In this document: piece after piece, positions 26,015 through 34,891 of the stretch
Numbering within the stretch: position 1 is the first letter of the stretch
How the letters are laid out: the number at the start of each line of letters is the position of its first letter
Assembly: GCF_007004625.1 (NCBI RefSeq)
Contig: NZ_VIFV01000007.1
Location: forward strand, 1 to 64,000
DNA length: 64,000 nucleotides
Direction of reading: 5' to 3'
DNA from: Planococcus salinarum
GTDB taxonomy: Bacteria; Bacillota; Bacilli; Bacillales_A; Planococcaceae
Translations under genes and position numbers: made by a program
Notes under the pieces: model-generated
Databases searched by the model: none
What the model saw: the letters and a program-made list of their open reading frames with translations, nothing else
Told to the model about the DNA's origin: nothing

Positions 26015-27394
26015 CTACAGCTTCCGTTGCTGCAGATCAGCCAGAATTTGCGGATATTGTTTATCAAGTTTATACGTCCACATAAGGATCGTCTGCACAA
26101 TTGCCAGTAACAGCGGGATGTGAATGTTCAGCGCCAGGATGACGGTCATCGCCGTATCTGTCTGGCTTTCGAGACCACCGGCGTAGCCCCCGAAAGCCAA
26201 TGACCAGCCAATAAGAGCTCCTCCGAGGCCGGCTCCCATTTTCATACCGAAACTGGCCGCACTGTTGACGAGGCCAGCCGTCCGGATTCCATGTTTCCAT
26301 TCCCCGTATTCAACCGTATCGTTGATCATCGCGTAAAGGAACATGATGATTGGCAGCAGGCCGAATCCCTGGATCACCGTTCCGACTGAAAATATGGACA
26401 GGCTGTAAGGATCGATCATCTTCACAACCGGGCCGAAGATGCCCAGCACCGAAACGAATAAAGCGATATTGCGTTTGCCGAACCGTTTTACCAGCTTCGC
26501 CATAAAAAAGAAGCCGATGATTGTCGGCAGAAACAGCAGGAAGCCGATGAGCGAGAAGATGGTGGCATCACCGAAGACATACGTTGCATAGTACAAACCC
26601 GCTCCCGCGAGCAGAGCATTCAGAGTGTAAGCGATTACACAATAGCCCGTGATGATCAGCCAGTATTTATTGGTGAACAACGCTTTCAATGTAATTTTTA
26701 ACGGAATATCGTTTCGGGGCTGATCGACAGATGTTATTTCAACGCGTTCTGTCGTTGAGCGAAAAGCAAAATAACTGGTCAGCATGATGACGAGTCCACA
26801 GAAACCTGCAACCATCGTCCATCCCTGCGTTCCACCAATCGCACTTGCCACCGGTTCGGCAAGGATCGTGATCAGCAAAGTACTGAGCATCGTGAAAATG
26901 CCTGTATAGATATTGAGCATGGAGCGTTTGTTCGGCTCCTGCGACATCAACCCAAGCAGCGTCTTGTAAGGAATCGATACTGCAGTGTAAAGCAAAATCA
27001 GCAATATGTAAGTGATGGAGGCGTAGATGATTTTGCCGGTAGTCCCGATGTCCGGAACCGCAAACAGCAGCACCACCGAAATTCCAAGCGGAACGCCCAT
27101 CCAAAGGATCCACGGTCGTGCTTTGCCGTGTTTCGACCTTGTCCGGTCCACCAATGTCCCCATTCCAAGATCCGTCACCCCATCCAGTAGCCGGGCGACC
27201 AGCATCAGCGTTCCGACAACCCCTGCTGAAATACCTGCGACGTCAGTGTAATAAAACGTAAGAAATGTCCCAACCAGTGTCCAGACCAGAATGACTCCGA
27301 AAAACCCCGTTCCGTAACTCAACATTTCCTTATGGTCCGGAACTTCTTCCTGTACCGATCCCGCAATAATTTTCTGCCGCTCTTCTACTATCAA
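26015..27394 (-). CDS. GPH-family (glycoside-pentoside-hexuronide:cation) MFS symporter
   Basis: 459 residues, 12 membrane helices, with the GPH signatures LVARLLDGVTDLGMGTLVDRTRSKHGKARPW at loop 2-3 and NDTVEYGEWKHGIRTAGLVNS in the second half. Substrates of the family are sugars or glycosides taken up with Na+ or H+; no sugar-metabolism gene is adjacent, so the substrate is open. TTG start at 27394 after GAGGGGGG. A TetR-type palindrome lies upstream. Confidence 0.85.
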   Translation of the reverse strand: MIVEERQKIIAGSVQEEVPDHKEMLSYGTGFFGVILVWTLVGTFLTFYYTDVAGISAGVVGTLMLVARLLDGVTDLGMGTLVDRTRSKHGKARPWILWMGVPLGISVVLLFAVPDIGTTGKIIYASITYILLILLYTAVSIPYKTLLGLMSQEPNKRSMLNIYTGIFTMLSTLLITILAEPVASAIGGTQGWTMVAGFCGLVIMLTSYFAFRSTTERVEITSVDQPRNDIPLKITLKALFTNKYWLIITGYCVIAYTLNALLAGAGLYYATYVFGDATIFSLIGFLLFLPTIIGFFFMAKLVKRFGKRNIALFVSVLGIFGPVVKMIDPYSLSIFSVGTVIQGFGLLPIIMFLYAMINDTVEYGEWKHGIRTAGLVNSAASFGMKMGAGLGGALIGWSLAFGGYAGGLESQTDTAMTVILALNIHIPLLLAIVQTILMWTYKLDKQYPQILADLQQRKL

Positions 27395-27431
27395 CTAGCT
27401 TCCCCCCTCTAAAAATCTTCTGCACCCAACA

Positions 27432-27447
27432 TACCAACCAGTCGGTA
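27432..27447. promoter_or_regulatory. Candidate TetR-family operator
   Basis: TACCAACCAGTCGGTA is an inverted repeat matching at 6 of 7 pairs around a 2-base centre. It lies 38 bases upstream of the GPH symporter start, where a promoter would be. No TetR gene is in the window. Confidence 0.4.
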
Positions 27448-27655
27448 TTAGAGTTATTGTAAACATTATTTCCAGACAATTCAATCTATTATTTAAAATG
27501 AAAAGACGCACCTTCGCTACTTTATTAAAATATGTTCGAATTAGTGAACATTTCCTGCATCGTTCAAAAATGTCTTCCTCCTGAACCTGATTCTCTTCTA
27601 TTATTGATATTCTTACTGTATACAGCTTAAGCCCTGCATGATTGGAGGCAATTTT

Positions 27656-27693
27656 AAAAAATCTCCCGGACATAAGCGTACGGGAGATTTTGT
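27656..27693 (-). terminator. Terminator retained by the truncated gene fragment
   Basis: On the minus strand AAATCTCCCG and CGGGAGATTT form a stem with a run of T, 20 bases after the fragment's stop. Confidence 0.8.
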
Positions 27694-27713
27694 GTTTTAA
27701 AGTTCTTACATTT

Positions 27714-27880
27714 TCACAGGATTATTTTTGCCTGATCGATTCCTGCAGCTTCTTCTTTCTCTTCCATTTCTCTTCGCCATTCTATAATTTCCCGCTCCTC
27801 CACCTGCTTTTCCAGCGTTTCATCCCATTGACCCGTTCCGGAATTCCAGATGCGTACAAAAAAATCGTCCGTTCCTGTAA
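27714..27880 (-). pseudogene. Truncated 3' fragment paralogous to the wHTH gene at 43189-43947
   Basis: The last ~48 codons (FVRIWNSGTGQWDETLEKQ and onward, ending AGIDQAKIIL) match the C-terminus of the intact protein at 43189-43947 (RIWNSGTGEWDETLEKQVEE…). The DNA match is close over ~75-95 bases. Upstream of the matching part the frame continues only into unrelated sequence, and there is no start site. It retains its own stop and terminator. It is the remains of a second copy of that gene, cut at the side where the transposase remnant begins. Confidence 0.8.
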
Positions 27881-27894
27881 AATAGGAGTTACCA

Positions 27895-28140
27895 GACAAC
27901 CACACACAGCGGAGTTATCAGAAGAACAACAAACACGCGAAAAACTGAACTTATTTGGAAAAAGCGGATTGCTTTATCTGTCCGAATGGCCGGCGTGTTG
28001 AATTTAAAACTTATCGAACAAAAAATGCCTCCGGTTACGAACAGAGCTTGAAAATCTACGCATGTGAAGACTGTTCGGATTGCCCGATAAAAGCCCTCTG
28101 CACCAAATCAGCGGGCAAACGGCTGCTGCTTTCAGAAAAC
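27895..28140 (+). pseudogene. IS1182-family transposase remnant
   Basis: In one frame the sequence reads KHAKN-stop-TYLEKADCFICPNGRR, then a Tyr-rich spacer and YACEDCSDCPIKALCTKSAGKR. This is the zinc-finger-like CxC region typical of IS1182-type DDE transposases. A TGA at 27946-27948 stands where Trp is expected. The N-terminal half and the DDE catalytic core are missing and no terminal inverted repeats were found. An old, immobile scar next to the truncated gene fragment. Confidence 0.75.
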
Positions 28141-28156
28141 CCGCTCCCACAACAAA

Positions 28157-28196
28157 AACAGACGGAGAAAAAAGAGTTCTCTTTCTCCGTCTGTTA
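28157..28196 (-). terminator. Terminator at the end of the ectoine-catabolic operon
   Basis: AACAGACGGAGAAA and TTTCTCCGTCTGTT form a perfect stem around a short loop, with T-rich sequence on the minus strand. Confidence 0.8.
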
Positions 28197-28239
28197 TATT
28201 TTAAGGGGTTCTGGAACAGCCCCCTCTTATTTTGATGTA

Positions 28240-29835
28240 TCAAGATTTCTCCTCAAGAATGGAAGCATTCATCACCGGAGGGGGTTCTGGTGCTGCAAAT
28301 GAGGATTCCGTTTCTTCCTGCTCCACTGGATCGCCAGCCTCTTCTTTTCTCAAAGACTTAATCAGGGCTACGCTCATGAGAATCATAATTAATGTAAACG
28401 GCAGCGCTGCTACAAGGGAAGCGGTTTGTAAGCCTCTCAACCCGCTGCTTACAATAAGCACAGATGTAATAGCCGCCATGAGGATGCCCCAAATCACTTT
28501 TACTCCTGTCGAAGGATTTATATCTCCATCCGACGACATGATTCCCAGTACGAAAACTGCCGAATCTGCTGAAGTCACCAGGAAAATGACGATCAACAGT
28601 AACATGATGACAGATAACGCTGTGTAAAATGGAAATTCCTGCAATAATACGAACACAGCAGTTGTTACATCCTGGGATACTGCCGTTGAAATAGCTGTGT
28701 CAAGGAACAGGTCGAAGTATAACCCTGTGCCCCCGAAAATGGCCATCCAGACAAAGCCGATCAGCGGCGGTACAACCATGACACCGAGAACAAATTCTCT
28801 AATAGTTCTTCCTCTCGATACTCGAGCCACAAAAGAACCGACAAACGGCGACCAGGCAATGACCCATGCCCAATAAAAAACTGTCCAATCGTTGACCCAT
28901 GATTCACCCGTATAAGGAGTTAAAAAGAAGCTCATTCCAACGAAATTCTGAAAGTAATCTCCTATACCCACTACGAAACTTTCGATAATAAAAGTTGTCG
29001 GCCCTCTGAACAGGAAAAAGAGCATCAATGCTGCTACAAGGAGCATGTTCGCCAGGCTCAGAAATTTGATTCCTTTATTGATCCCTGTAGTGGTTGAAAT
29101 CAGATAAAGAACCATGATCACCGCTACGATGCCAATTTGTACCAGCGGACTGTTCGGAACCTCAAAAACGTAATTCAAGCCGCCTCCGATTTGCATGACA
29201 CCCATTCCGACCGAAGTAGAAACTCCGATAATGGTCGCGATGATTGCAAGAACACTTATCGAAAATTTCAACTGTTTTTTTCCTTTGCGCGGGAGCACAT
29301 CCGTAATCGTTTCGCTGATAAGGCCTTTGCGGTTGTGGCGATATTGATAATATGCCAAAGCTAAGCCGACCACTGCAAACACTGACCATTGATGAATTCC
29401 CCAATTGAAAAATGAATAGTGCATTGCCGTTCTTGCAGCTTCAGCGGTTTGAAGTTCCACTCCAGCAACAGGCGGGGAGGAAAAGTGGGTCAAAGGCTCG
29501 GCTACCCCCCAAAAGACAATTCCCACCCCAAAACCGGCACTAAAGAGCATACTGATCCAAGTAAAAAACGAAAATTCCGCTTTTTCGCCGTCTTTCCCCA
29601 GTTTAATGCTGCCGTATTTACTGAATGCTAAATACAAACAGAAAAATACAAATCCAGCCACACTGACTAAATAAAACCAGCCAAAACTGTTGCTTGTAAA
29701 TGCAAAAACTGCAGAAGCATATTTTGCAAGGCTGGCAGGGGAAAATGCTCCCCATATGGTGAATAAGGCAATAAACAAAGCTGAAACTTTAAATGTTTTA
29801 TTATTATAGGACACGCGTTTCAAACTTTTCTTCAT
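28240..29835 (-). CDS. BCCT-family transporter, probable ectoine/hydroxyectoine uptake
   Basis: 531 residues with 12 membrane helices and the BCCT signatures: the glycine-rich GMGVMQIGGGLNYVF of helix 5 region and FYWAWVIAWSPFVGSFVARV of helix 8 region. BCCT carriers take up betaine, choline, carnitine or ectoines. As the last gene of a hydroxyectoine-degradation operon it most likely feeds that pathway; glycine betaine cannot be excluded. GAGAGGATG precedes the ATG. A 9-bp perfect hairpin separates it from the aldehyde dehydrogenase gene, and a terminator follows. Confidence 0.88.
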   Translation of the reverse strand: MKKSLKRVSYNNKTFKVSALFIALFTIWGAFSPASLAKYASAVFAFTSNSFGWFYLVSVAGFVFFCLYLAFSKYGSIKLGKDGEKAEFSFFTWISMLFSAGFGVGIVFWGVAEPLTHFSSPPVAGVELQTAEAARTAMHYSFFNWGIHQWSVFAVVGLALAYYQYRHNRKGLISETITDVLPRKGKKQLKFSISVLAIIATIIGVSTSVGMGVMQIGGGLNYVFEVPNSPLVQIGIVAVIMVLYLISTTTGINKGIKFLSLANMLLVAALMLFFLFRGPTTFIIESFVVGIGDYFQNFVGMSFFLTPYTGESWVNDWTVFYWAWVIAWSPFVGSFVARVSRGRTIREFVLGVMVVPPLIGFVWMAIFGGTGLYFDLFLDTAISTAVSQDVTTAVFVLLQEFPFYTALSVIMLLLIVIFLVTSADSAVFVLGIMSSDGDINPSTGVKVIWGILMAAITSVLIVSSGLRGLQTASLVAALPFTLIMILMSVALIKSLRKEEAGDPVEQEETESSFAAPEPPPVMNASILEEKS

Positions 29836-29860
29836 AACATCCTCTCCCTTATGGTCGCTG

Positions 29861-29881
29861 CCTTCGGGGCGCCCCCGAAGG
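29861..29881 (-). promoter_or_regulatory. Intercistronic hairpin between ald gene and BCCT gene
   Basis: CCTTCGGGG-CGC-CCCCGAAGG is a perfect 9-bp stem with a 3-base loop and no T run, 25 bases before the BCCT start codon. It is more likely an RNA-stability or processing element than a terminator. Confidence 0.55.
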
Positions 29882-29897
29882 TCACGGCTTCTTTGGA

Positions 29898-31337
29898 TCA
29901 GTTGGATAATTTAAAGCAGACAACTTTCGGTTCAGTCATTTCCTGTATCGAGAACTTTATGCCTTCCCTTCCTAATCCAGATTGTTTCACTCCACCAAAC
30001 GGCATCGCATCAATGCGAAAATCGCTGCTGTCATTGACCATTATTCCGCCTACATCCAGTTTGGCGATCGCTTTATGCGCCAAATCAATATTTTTCGTAA
30101 AGATTCCTGCCTGCAAACCATAATTGACGTTATTGGATAAGTGAATGGCTTCCTCCAAATCCGCCACCGGATAAAGCAATACAACCGGACCGAAAATTTC
30201 TTCCCTGGCAATTGTGCAGTTTTCTGGAACATCGATTAATACTGTCGGCGAATAAAAAGCGCCATCGCGTTCGCCGCCGGTTAGAATTTTCGCTCCTTTC
30301 TTAACAGCCTCGTTAACCAGTTTTTCAACACGGATTGCTTCTTTTTCAGTAATCAGCGGTCCCATATCAGTCAGCTCGGACTGTTTATCCCCGACCAGGT
30401 AATCCGTGGCGCGACCGACAAACTTCTCTTTGAAAGCCTCAAAAACCCCTTCCTGAATATAAATTCGCTGAACACCGAGACAATTCTGCCCTGCGGCCCA
30501 GAAAGCACCTGATACACTGGATTCGATTGCATCTTCGAGGTCTGCATCACTTAAAACGATTACCGGGGAATTGGACCCGAGTTCCATGCCAAGTTTCTTC
30601 AGACCGGCTTTTCGTGCGATTTCTTCCGCGGCTTCGACTCCGCCTGTAAAAGAAATCATCCGCACTGCCGGATGCGTAACCAAAGCATCACCAATTTCAC
30701 TGCCATGGCCTGTAATAACTGACAATACTTTCATGGGAAGTTCCGCATGGGCAAAAGCCTCTGCAAGAAGCAGCGCGCTAAGCGGCGTCACTGTTGCCGG
30801 TTTTACAATAATGGCATTGCCTGACGCAATCGCCGGCCCTACTTTATGAGCCACCAGATTAAGCGGATCATTGAAAGGAGTGATTGCTCCTATAATGCCG
30901 ATTGGAAAGCGGTAAAAATAACCGACACGGTTTTCGCTTCCCGGCGATTGGTCAAAAGAAATCGTTTCGCCGTTGATGCGTCTTGCTTCTTCCGCGCTTA
31001 TGCGGAGTGTCTGAATCGCTCGTCCCACCTCTTTGCCGGCCTCACGGATAGTTTTACTGCTTTCAGATGCCAGTGTCCGTGCATACCTTTCACTGTTCTT
31101 CTCAATGTAGTCAGCAGCAGCATTGATAACTGCCATACGCTGATGGACAGGCATCGCCGCCGCGATTTTGGCTCCTTCTTTCGCCTCTTCCACACATTTC
31201 AGCATATCTTCCGCTGCAGCAGCCGGCACTGTATCGATGATTCTGTTGTCTTGAGGATCACGGACTTCAATGACTTTTTCGCTGTTGACCCATTCACCTG
31301 CAAGATACATTTTCTGGCCTTTAAGATGAGTTGTCAT
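29898..31337 (-). CDS. Aldehyde dehydrogenase, probable aspartate-semialdehyde-type (DoeC-like)
   Basis: 479 residues of the ALDH superfamily. The cofactor segment GAITPFNDPLNLVAHKVGPA, the glutamate motif LGMELGSNSPVIV and the nucleophile AAGQNCLGVQ are all present. In ectoine catabolism DoeC oxidises L-aspartate-beta-semialdehyde to L-aspartate. Position in this operon supports that role, but ALDH sequence alone does not fix the substrate. It begins 21 bases after the homoserine-dehydrogenase-like gene. Confidence 0.85.
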   Translation of the reverse strand: MTTHLKGQKMYLAGEWVNSEKVIEVRDPQDNRIIDTVPAAAAEDMLKCVEEAKEGAKIAAAMPVHQRMAVINAAADYIEKNSERYARTLASESSKTIREAGKEVGRAIQTLRISAEEARRINGETISFDQSPGSENRVGYFYRFPIGIIGAITPFNDPLNLVAHKVGPAIASGNAIIVKPATVTPLSALLLAEAFAHAELPMKVLSVITGHGSEIGDALVTHPAVRMISFTGGVEAAEEIARKAGLKKLGMELGSNSPVIVLSDADLEDAIESSVSGAFWAAGQNCLGVQRIYIQEGVFEAFKEKFVGRATDYLVGDKQSELTDMGPLITEKEAIRVEKLVNEAVKKGAKILTGGERDGAFYSPTVLIDVPENCTIAREEIFGPVVLLYPVADLEEAIHLSNNVNYGLQAGIFTKNIDLAHKAIAKLDVGGIMVNDSSDFRIDAMPFGGVKQSGLGREGIKFSIQEMTEPKVVCFKLSN

Positions 31338-31358
31338 TCGATTACCACCTTTTCATCG

Positions 31359-32414
31359 CTATAGTTTTACTGTCTGTACATTCCGGGCTATGGTGATCAA
31401 ATCAATCAATAAGGAAAAACCGGTTTCGATTTTCCCTGCTCCTGCCCCGCTTAATGTAACCGTTCCCAATAAATCGGTTTCGTAAGTGATGGCATTCGTG
31501 GCTCCGCTGACCGAAGCAAGGGAATCATTCAGACTCACTTTTTCAGGCGCGATGGAAGCAATTACTTGATTTCCTTCCTTCCGGGCTTTTGCCAGCAGTT
31601 TCCACCGTTTCCCTTCAGCTTTCGCTTCTTCAATATCTTTTAACGTGATATGGGAAATGCCTTTGCATGAAACTTCTGCTACTGTCAGCGGGGCTTTCAT
31701 CACATAATTGGCAAGGATTACGATTTTATAGCGTGCATCATAGCCTTCGACGTCGCTGGTCGGATCCGCTTCTGCATAACCCAGCTCCTGTGCTTCTTTC
31801 AAAGCATCCTCATAAGCGACTCCCTCATCCTCCATTTTTGTCAAAATGTAATTTGTTGTGCCGTTGAGGATACCGCGGATTTCTGTAATCTCATTGCCCG
31901 CCAACGTTGCGACCGGCATCCGGAGAGCAGGCGTCCCGCTCATAACTGTCCCTTCAAATCCCCAATGAACATCGTTGTCAGCGGCAATTTCAGCAAGCTC
32001 TTGGTAAGCAAGGGCTACAGGCCCTTTATTGGTCATCACTACATTCTTTCCACTTTCAAATGCCGCTTTGCAATGATCGATTGCCGGCTGGCCGGTATGG
32101 ACATCTGTGAAAGATACTTCTATAACCGTGTCCGCGTTTGTCTCCCGGATCGTTGTCAGACTATCCCACCCTGTAATGAGGCCTGTTGTTTGCGGATAGT
32201 TTTCCAGGTTGCCTGTTTCCTTTACCACACGCAGAACGGTATCAATGTCCAGACCTTTCGGGTGATAAATGGAACCTTTCATCAAATCGGATATGGCAAC
32301 CAGTTCCGCTTCAAAGCCTTCATCATTTTTCAACGCTTCTTTCTTATCCCGGAGTATTTCCGCCAATCCTTGGCCAACTACGCCAAATCCTATAAAAGCC
32401 AATTTATGAACCAT
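31359..32414 (-). CDS. Homoserine-dehydrogenase-like NAD(P)-dependent oxidoreductase
   Basis: ~351 residues: Rossmann motif FIGFGVVGQGLAEIL, then the homoserine-dehydrogenase catalytic block GILNGTTNYILTKM and LGYAEADPTSDVEGYDARYK. The C-terminal ACT domain of Bacillus Hom (~430 residues) is missing, so it is a short, unregulated form. It interconverts aspartate-semialdehyde and homoserine, or acts on a related aldehyde. The ATG at 32414 has GAGGTGG 6 bases upstream and overlaps the M20 gene's end by 11 bases. A pathway role around aspartate-semialdehyde is inferred from context. Confidence 0.85.
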   Translation of the reverse strand: MVHKLAFIGFGVVGQGLAEILRDKKEALKNDEGFEAELVAISDLMKGSIYHPKGLDIDTVLRVVKETGNLENYPQTTGLITGWDSLTTIRETNADTVIEVSFTDVHTGQPAIDHCKAAFESGKNVVMTNKGPVALAYQELAEIAADNDVHWGFEGTVMSGTPALRMPVATLAGNEITEIRGILNGTTNYILTKMEDEGVAYEDALKEAQELGYAEADPTSDVEGYDARYKIVILANYVMKAPLTVAEVSCKGISHITLKDIEEAKAEGKRWKLLAKARKEGNQVIASIAPEKVSLNDSLASVSGATNAITYETDLLGTVTLSGAGAGKIETGFSLLIDLITIARNVQTVKL

Positions 32415-33651
32415 AAGCATCCACCTCTAATTTCGTTTGATTTCGTACACTTATTCCGTCCTTCAAAAAATCGATCGCTGATTGTGCGAGTATGGCCGTT
32501 CCGATCGGCAGGCAGTTTTCGTCAATTTCGAATATTGGGGTGTGAAGATCACGCTGAACTCCATCCGACGGCGCACAACCGAGAAAAAACATCGCTCCCG
32601 GAAGCTGCTGCGTGACAAATCCGAAATCTTCTCCCCCCATGCCAAAAGGCTTTTTGATAATCCGCCACTCCGGATCAAGTTCATGAATCGCCTGTATGAA
32701 TCTTTCGTTTACGATCGGATTATTAAATAAAGCCGGTTCACCCCTTTGGATTTCCAGTGAATAAGAACCATCCAGCGAGTGAACTACGTTAAGGGCTTTT
32801 TGCAATTCCATTGCCAGCAAATCACGGATGGCTGTATCGTAACTGCGGATCGTCCCTTCAATCATTACTTCAGTCGGGAGTATATTACTGGCTGTTCCCG
32901 CATGGATCTGGCCGATGCTGATGACAGCCGCTTCCAAAGCAGAAATTTTTCTCGCCACAATCCCATGGAGAGCCTGTAAAACCGGTCCAAGCATCCATGC
33001 GGGGTCAGTGCCCAATTCGGGATAAGCTCCGTGTCCGCCCGTGCCGAAAATTCTGGCTACAAAAACATCGACATTTGCCATGCTCGGTCCGTCATTGATC
33101 TGAGCCTCTCCCGCCGAAAGCCAAGGGCACATGTGCAGCGCCATTGCGGCGTCCACATTGTCATATACTCCCGCTTCCATCAAATAGGGCGATCCCGAAA
33201 GACCGGTACCATCAGTACTTTCTTCTGCCGGCTGAAATACGAATTTTACAGTGCCAGTCAATTCCCTCCGTTCAAAACGGACGGCCAGCATCCTCGCAAC
33301 CCCCAGCAAGATGGCTGTATGGGCATCGTGTCCGCAGGCGTGCATAACCCCTTCATGTCGGGAACGGTAGCCGATTTCATTTTCTTCCTGAATTGGCAGC
33401 GCATCAATATCGGCTCTGATGGCAATTACTGGACCTTCACCATTGGTCAATGTACCGATTACGCTTGTCTCAGTTCCAATTCCTCTGTCCACCTTGATTC
33501 CGCCGATTTTCTCCAGCGTTTCAGCAATATAGCGGGAGGTCCTGAACTCCTGGAAACTGAGTTCAGGATACTGATGGAAGTTTCTGCGCCATTCAATCAG
33601 CTGGCTCAATAAGCCGTTGGCCTCTTCGATGATAGGATGATTTCCTGACAT
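32404..33651 (-). CDS. M20D amidohydrolase, probable N-acetyl-diaminobutyrate deacetylase
   Basis: 415 residues of the M20 family. ADIDALPIQEE, HACGHDAHTAI and QPAEEST carry the metal ligands and catalytic Glu; a dimerisation lid follows, then GGEDFGFV. Such enzymes remove N-acyl groups from amino acids. In the usual ectoine pathway N-alpha-acetyl-diaminobutyrate is deacetylated by an AstE-like enzyme (DoeB/EutE), and none is seen here. This gene is the natural candidate to replace it. Operon member between the PLP enzyme (27-base gap) and the dehydrogenase. Confidence 0.87.
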   Translation of the reverse strand: MSGNHPIIEEANGLLSQLIEWRRNFHQYPELSFQEFRTSRYIAETLEKIGGIKVDRGIGTETSVIGTLTNGEGPVIAIRADIDALPIQEENEIGYRSRHEGVMHACGHDAHTAILLGVARMLAVRFERRELTGTVKFVFQPAEESTDGTGLSGSPYLMEAGVYDNVDAAMALHMCPWLSAGEAQINDGPSMANVDVFVARIFGTGGHGAYPELGTDPAWMLGPVLQALHGIVARKISALEAAVISIGQIHAGTASNILPTEVMIEGTIRSYDTAIRDLLAMELQKALNVVHSLDGSYSLEIQRGEPALFNNPIVNERFIQAIHELDPEWRIIKKPFGMGGEDFGFVTQQLPGAMFFLGCAPSDGVQRDLHTPIFEIDENCLPIGTAILAQSAIDFLKDGISVRNQTKLEVDAYGS

Positions 33652-33678
33652 TTCCTTACACCTCGTATCTGTTTGGCA

Positions 33679-34878
33679 TTATACTTTCACTTTATTTTCC
33701 ACATGTTTGAATGCCTGCTCGAAATCAGCGATAATATCTTCAATATTTTCGATGCCGCAGGAAACACGGATCAAACCTTCCGGAATCCCCATTGCAGCAC
33801 GTTCTTCCGGGGTGCATTCAACATGGCTTGTCGTACGTGCCGGACCGACTGTAGTCTCCACAGCACCAAGGTTGGCGGCTCGATGCGCATATTGCAGTTT
33901 CGGCAATAGATCTCTTACTGTTTCAACACCGCCTTTAACCGCAAAGCTGAGCATTCCGCCGAAATCCTTCATTTGCTTTTTCGCAATTTCATGGTTCGGA
34001 TGAGTTTCCAGTCCCGGATAAAATACATCTTCCACAATTTCTTTTGTTTGAAGATATTCAGCCAGCTCCATTGCATTTTTGCACTGTTCACGCACGCGGA
34101 GGTGGAGCGTCTTCATTCCCCGCAACGTCAGATACGCCGCCATCGGGTCCATTGTCGCACCGTTGATTTCCCGGTAATGGTAGACTTGTTCAACCAGTTC
34201 ATGTGATCCGACCAATACTCCCCCAAGGGCATCCGCGTGTCCGCCAAGAAATTTCGTTGCACTGTGGATAACCAGGTCAACTCCAAGAGCCAGTGGATTT
34301 TGGTTGATTGGTGTTCCGAAAGTGTTGTCGATGATAACAAGCGCTCCTGCTTCATGTCCTGCTTTCGCCATACGTTCGATGTCAGTGATTTTAACTGTCG
34401 GATTTGTCGGTGTCTCCAAGTAAAGAATTTTGCAGCCTTTGGCGACTTCCGCTTCAATCGCTTCATGGTTCCCCGTTTCCGCCAAAGAAACTTCAATGTT
34501 TTGACGCGGAAGAAATTCAGTGAAAATCTTATTTGTACCGCCATAAGTATCTTTTACTGAAACGATGCGATCGCCCGGCAACAGGAATGTTGCTAATGTG
34601 TTGCTGATTGCAGCCATTCCTGTAGAAAAACTTGTTGCCGCTTCTGCGCCTTCAAGAATTTTCACTTTGTCTTCAAATGCCTGGACCGTCGGATTCGTAT
34701 TGCGTCCGTATATATGGCCTTTTTTCTTGCCAATCGCCACATCGTACCATTCGTCCATATCATCGTACGTATAAGCCACGCTCAATACGACCGGAACCTG
34801 AGTGGCACCGTGCGCCAAATATTCTTTTTCTCCTGCCCATACCGCTTTTGTTCCTATTTGAATGTTTTCATGTGTCAT
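33679..34878 (-). CDS. Cys/Met-metabolism PLP enzyme (cystathionine gamma-synthase/lyase type)
   Basis: 399 residues of fold-type I. HIYGRNTNPTVQAFEDKV, the PLP-contact region FSTGMAAI, LETPTNPTVKITDI and the Schiff-base lysine motif HSATKFLGGHADALGG are all present. These enzymes do beta- or gamma-elimination/replacement on sulfur amino acids. Inside an ectoine operon without a DoeD aminotransferase it may process L-2,4-diaminobutyrate or its hydroxy form. That is inference; a sulfur-amino-acid role is the fallback. The gap to eutC is 13 bases. Confidence 0.87.
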   Translation of the reverse strand: MTHENIQIGTKAVWAGEKEYLAHGATQVPVVLSVAYTYDDMDEWYDVAIGKKKGHIYGRNTNPTVQAFEDKVKILEGAEAATSFSTGMAAISNTLATFLLPGDRIVSVKDTYGGTNKIFTEFLPRQNIEVSLAETGNHEAIEAEVAKGCKILYLETPTNPTVKITDIERMAKAGHEAGALVIIDNTFGTPINQNPLALGVDLVIHSATKFLGGHADALGGVLVGSHELVEQVYHYREINGATMDPMAAYLTLRGMKTLHLRVREQCKNAMELAEYLQTKEIVEDVFYPGLETHPNHEIAKKQMKDFGGMLSFAVKGGVETVRDLLPKLQYAHRAANLGAVETTVGPARTTSHVECTPEERAAMGIPEGLIRVSCGIENIEDIIADFEQAFKHVENKVKV

Positions 34879-34891
34879 AAGACCACTCCTC

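Noticed and set aside
26015-27394. GPH symporter as part of the ectoine operon
   Set aside because: Two terminators and the IS/paralogue scar lie between it and the BCCT gene, and it has its own promoter region.
10871-28140. TGA read as tryptophan (altered code)
   Set aside because: Many genes here end with TGA and use TGG for Trp, so the TGA codons in the DUF4256 gene and the IS remnant are ordinary nonsense changes.
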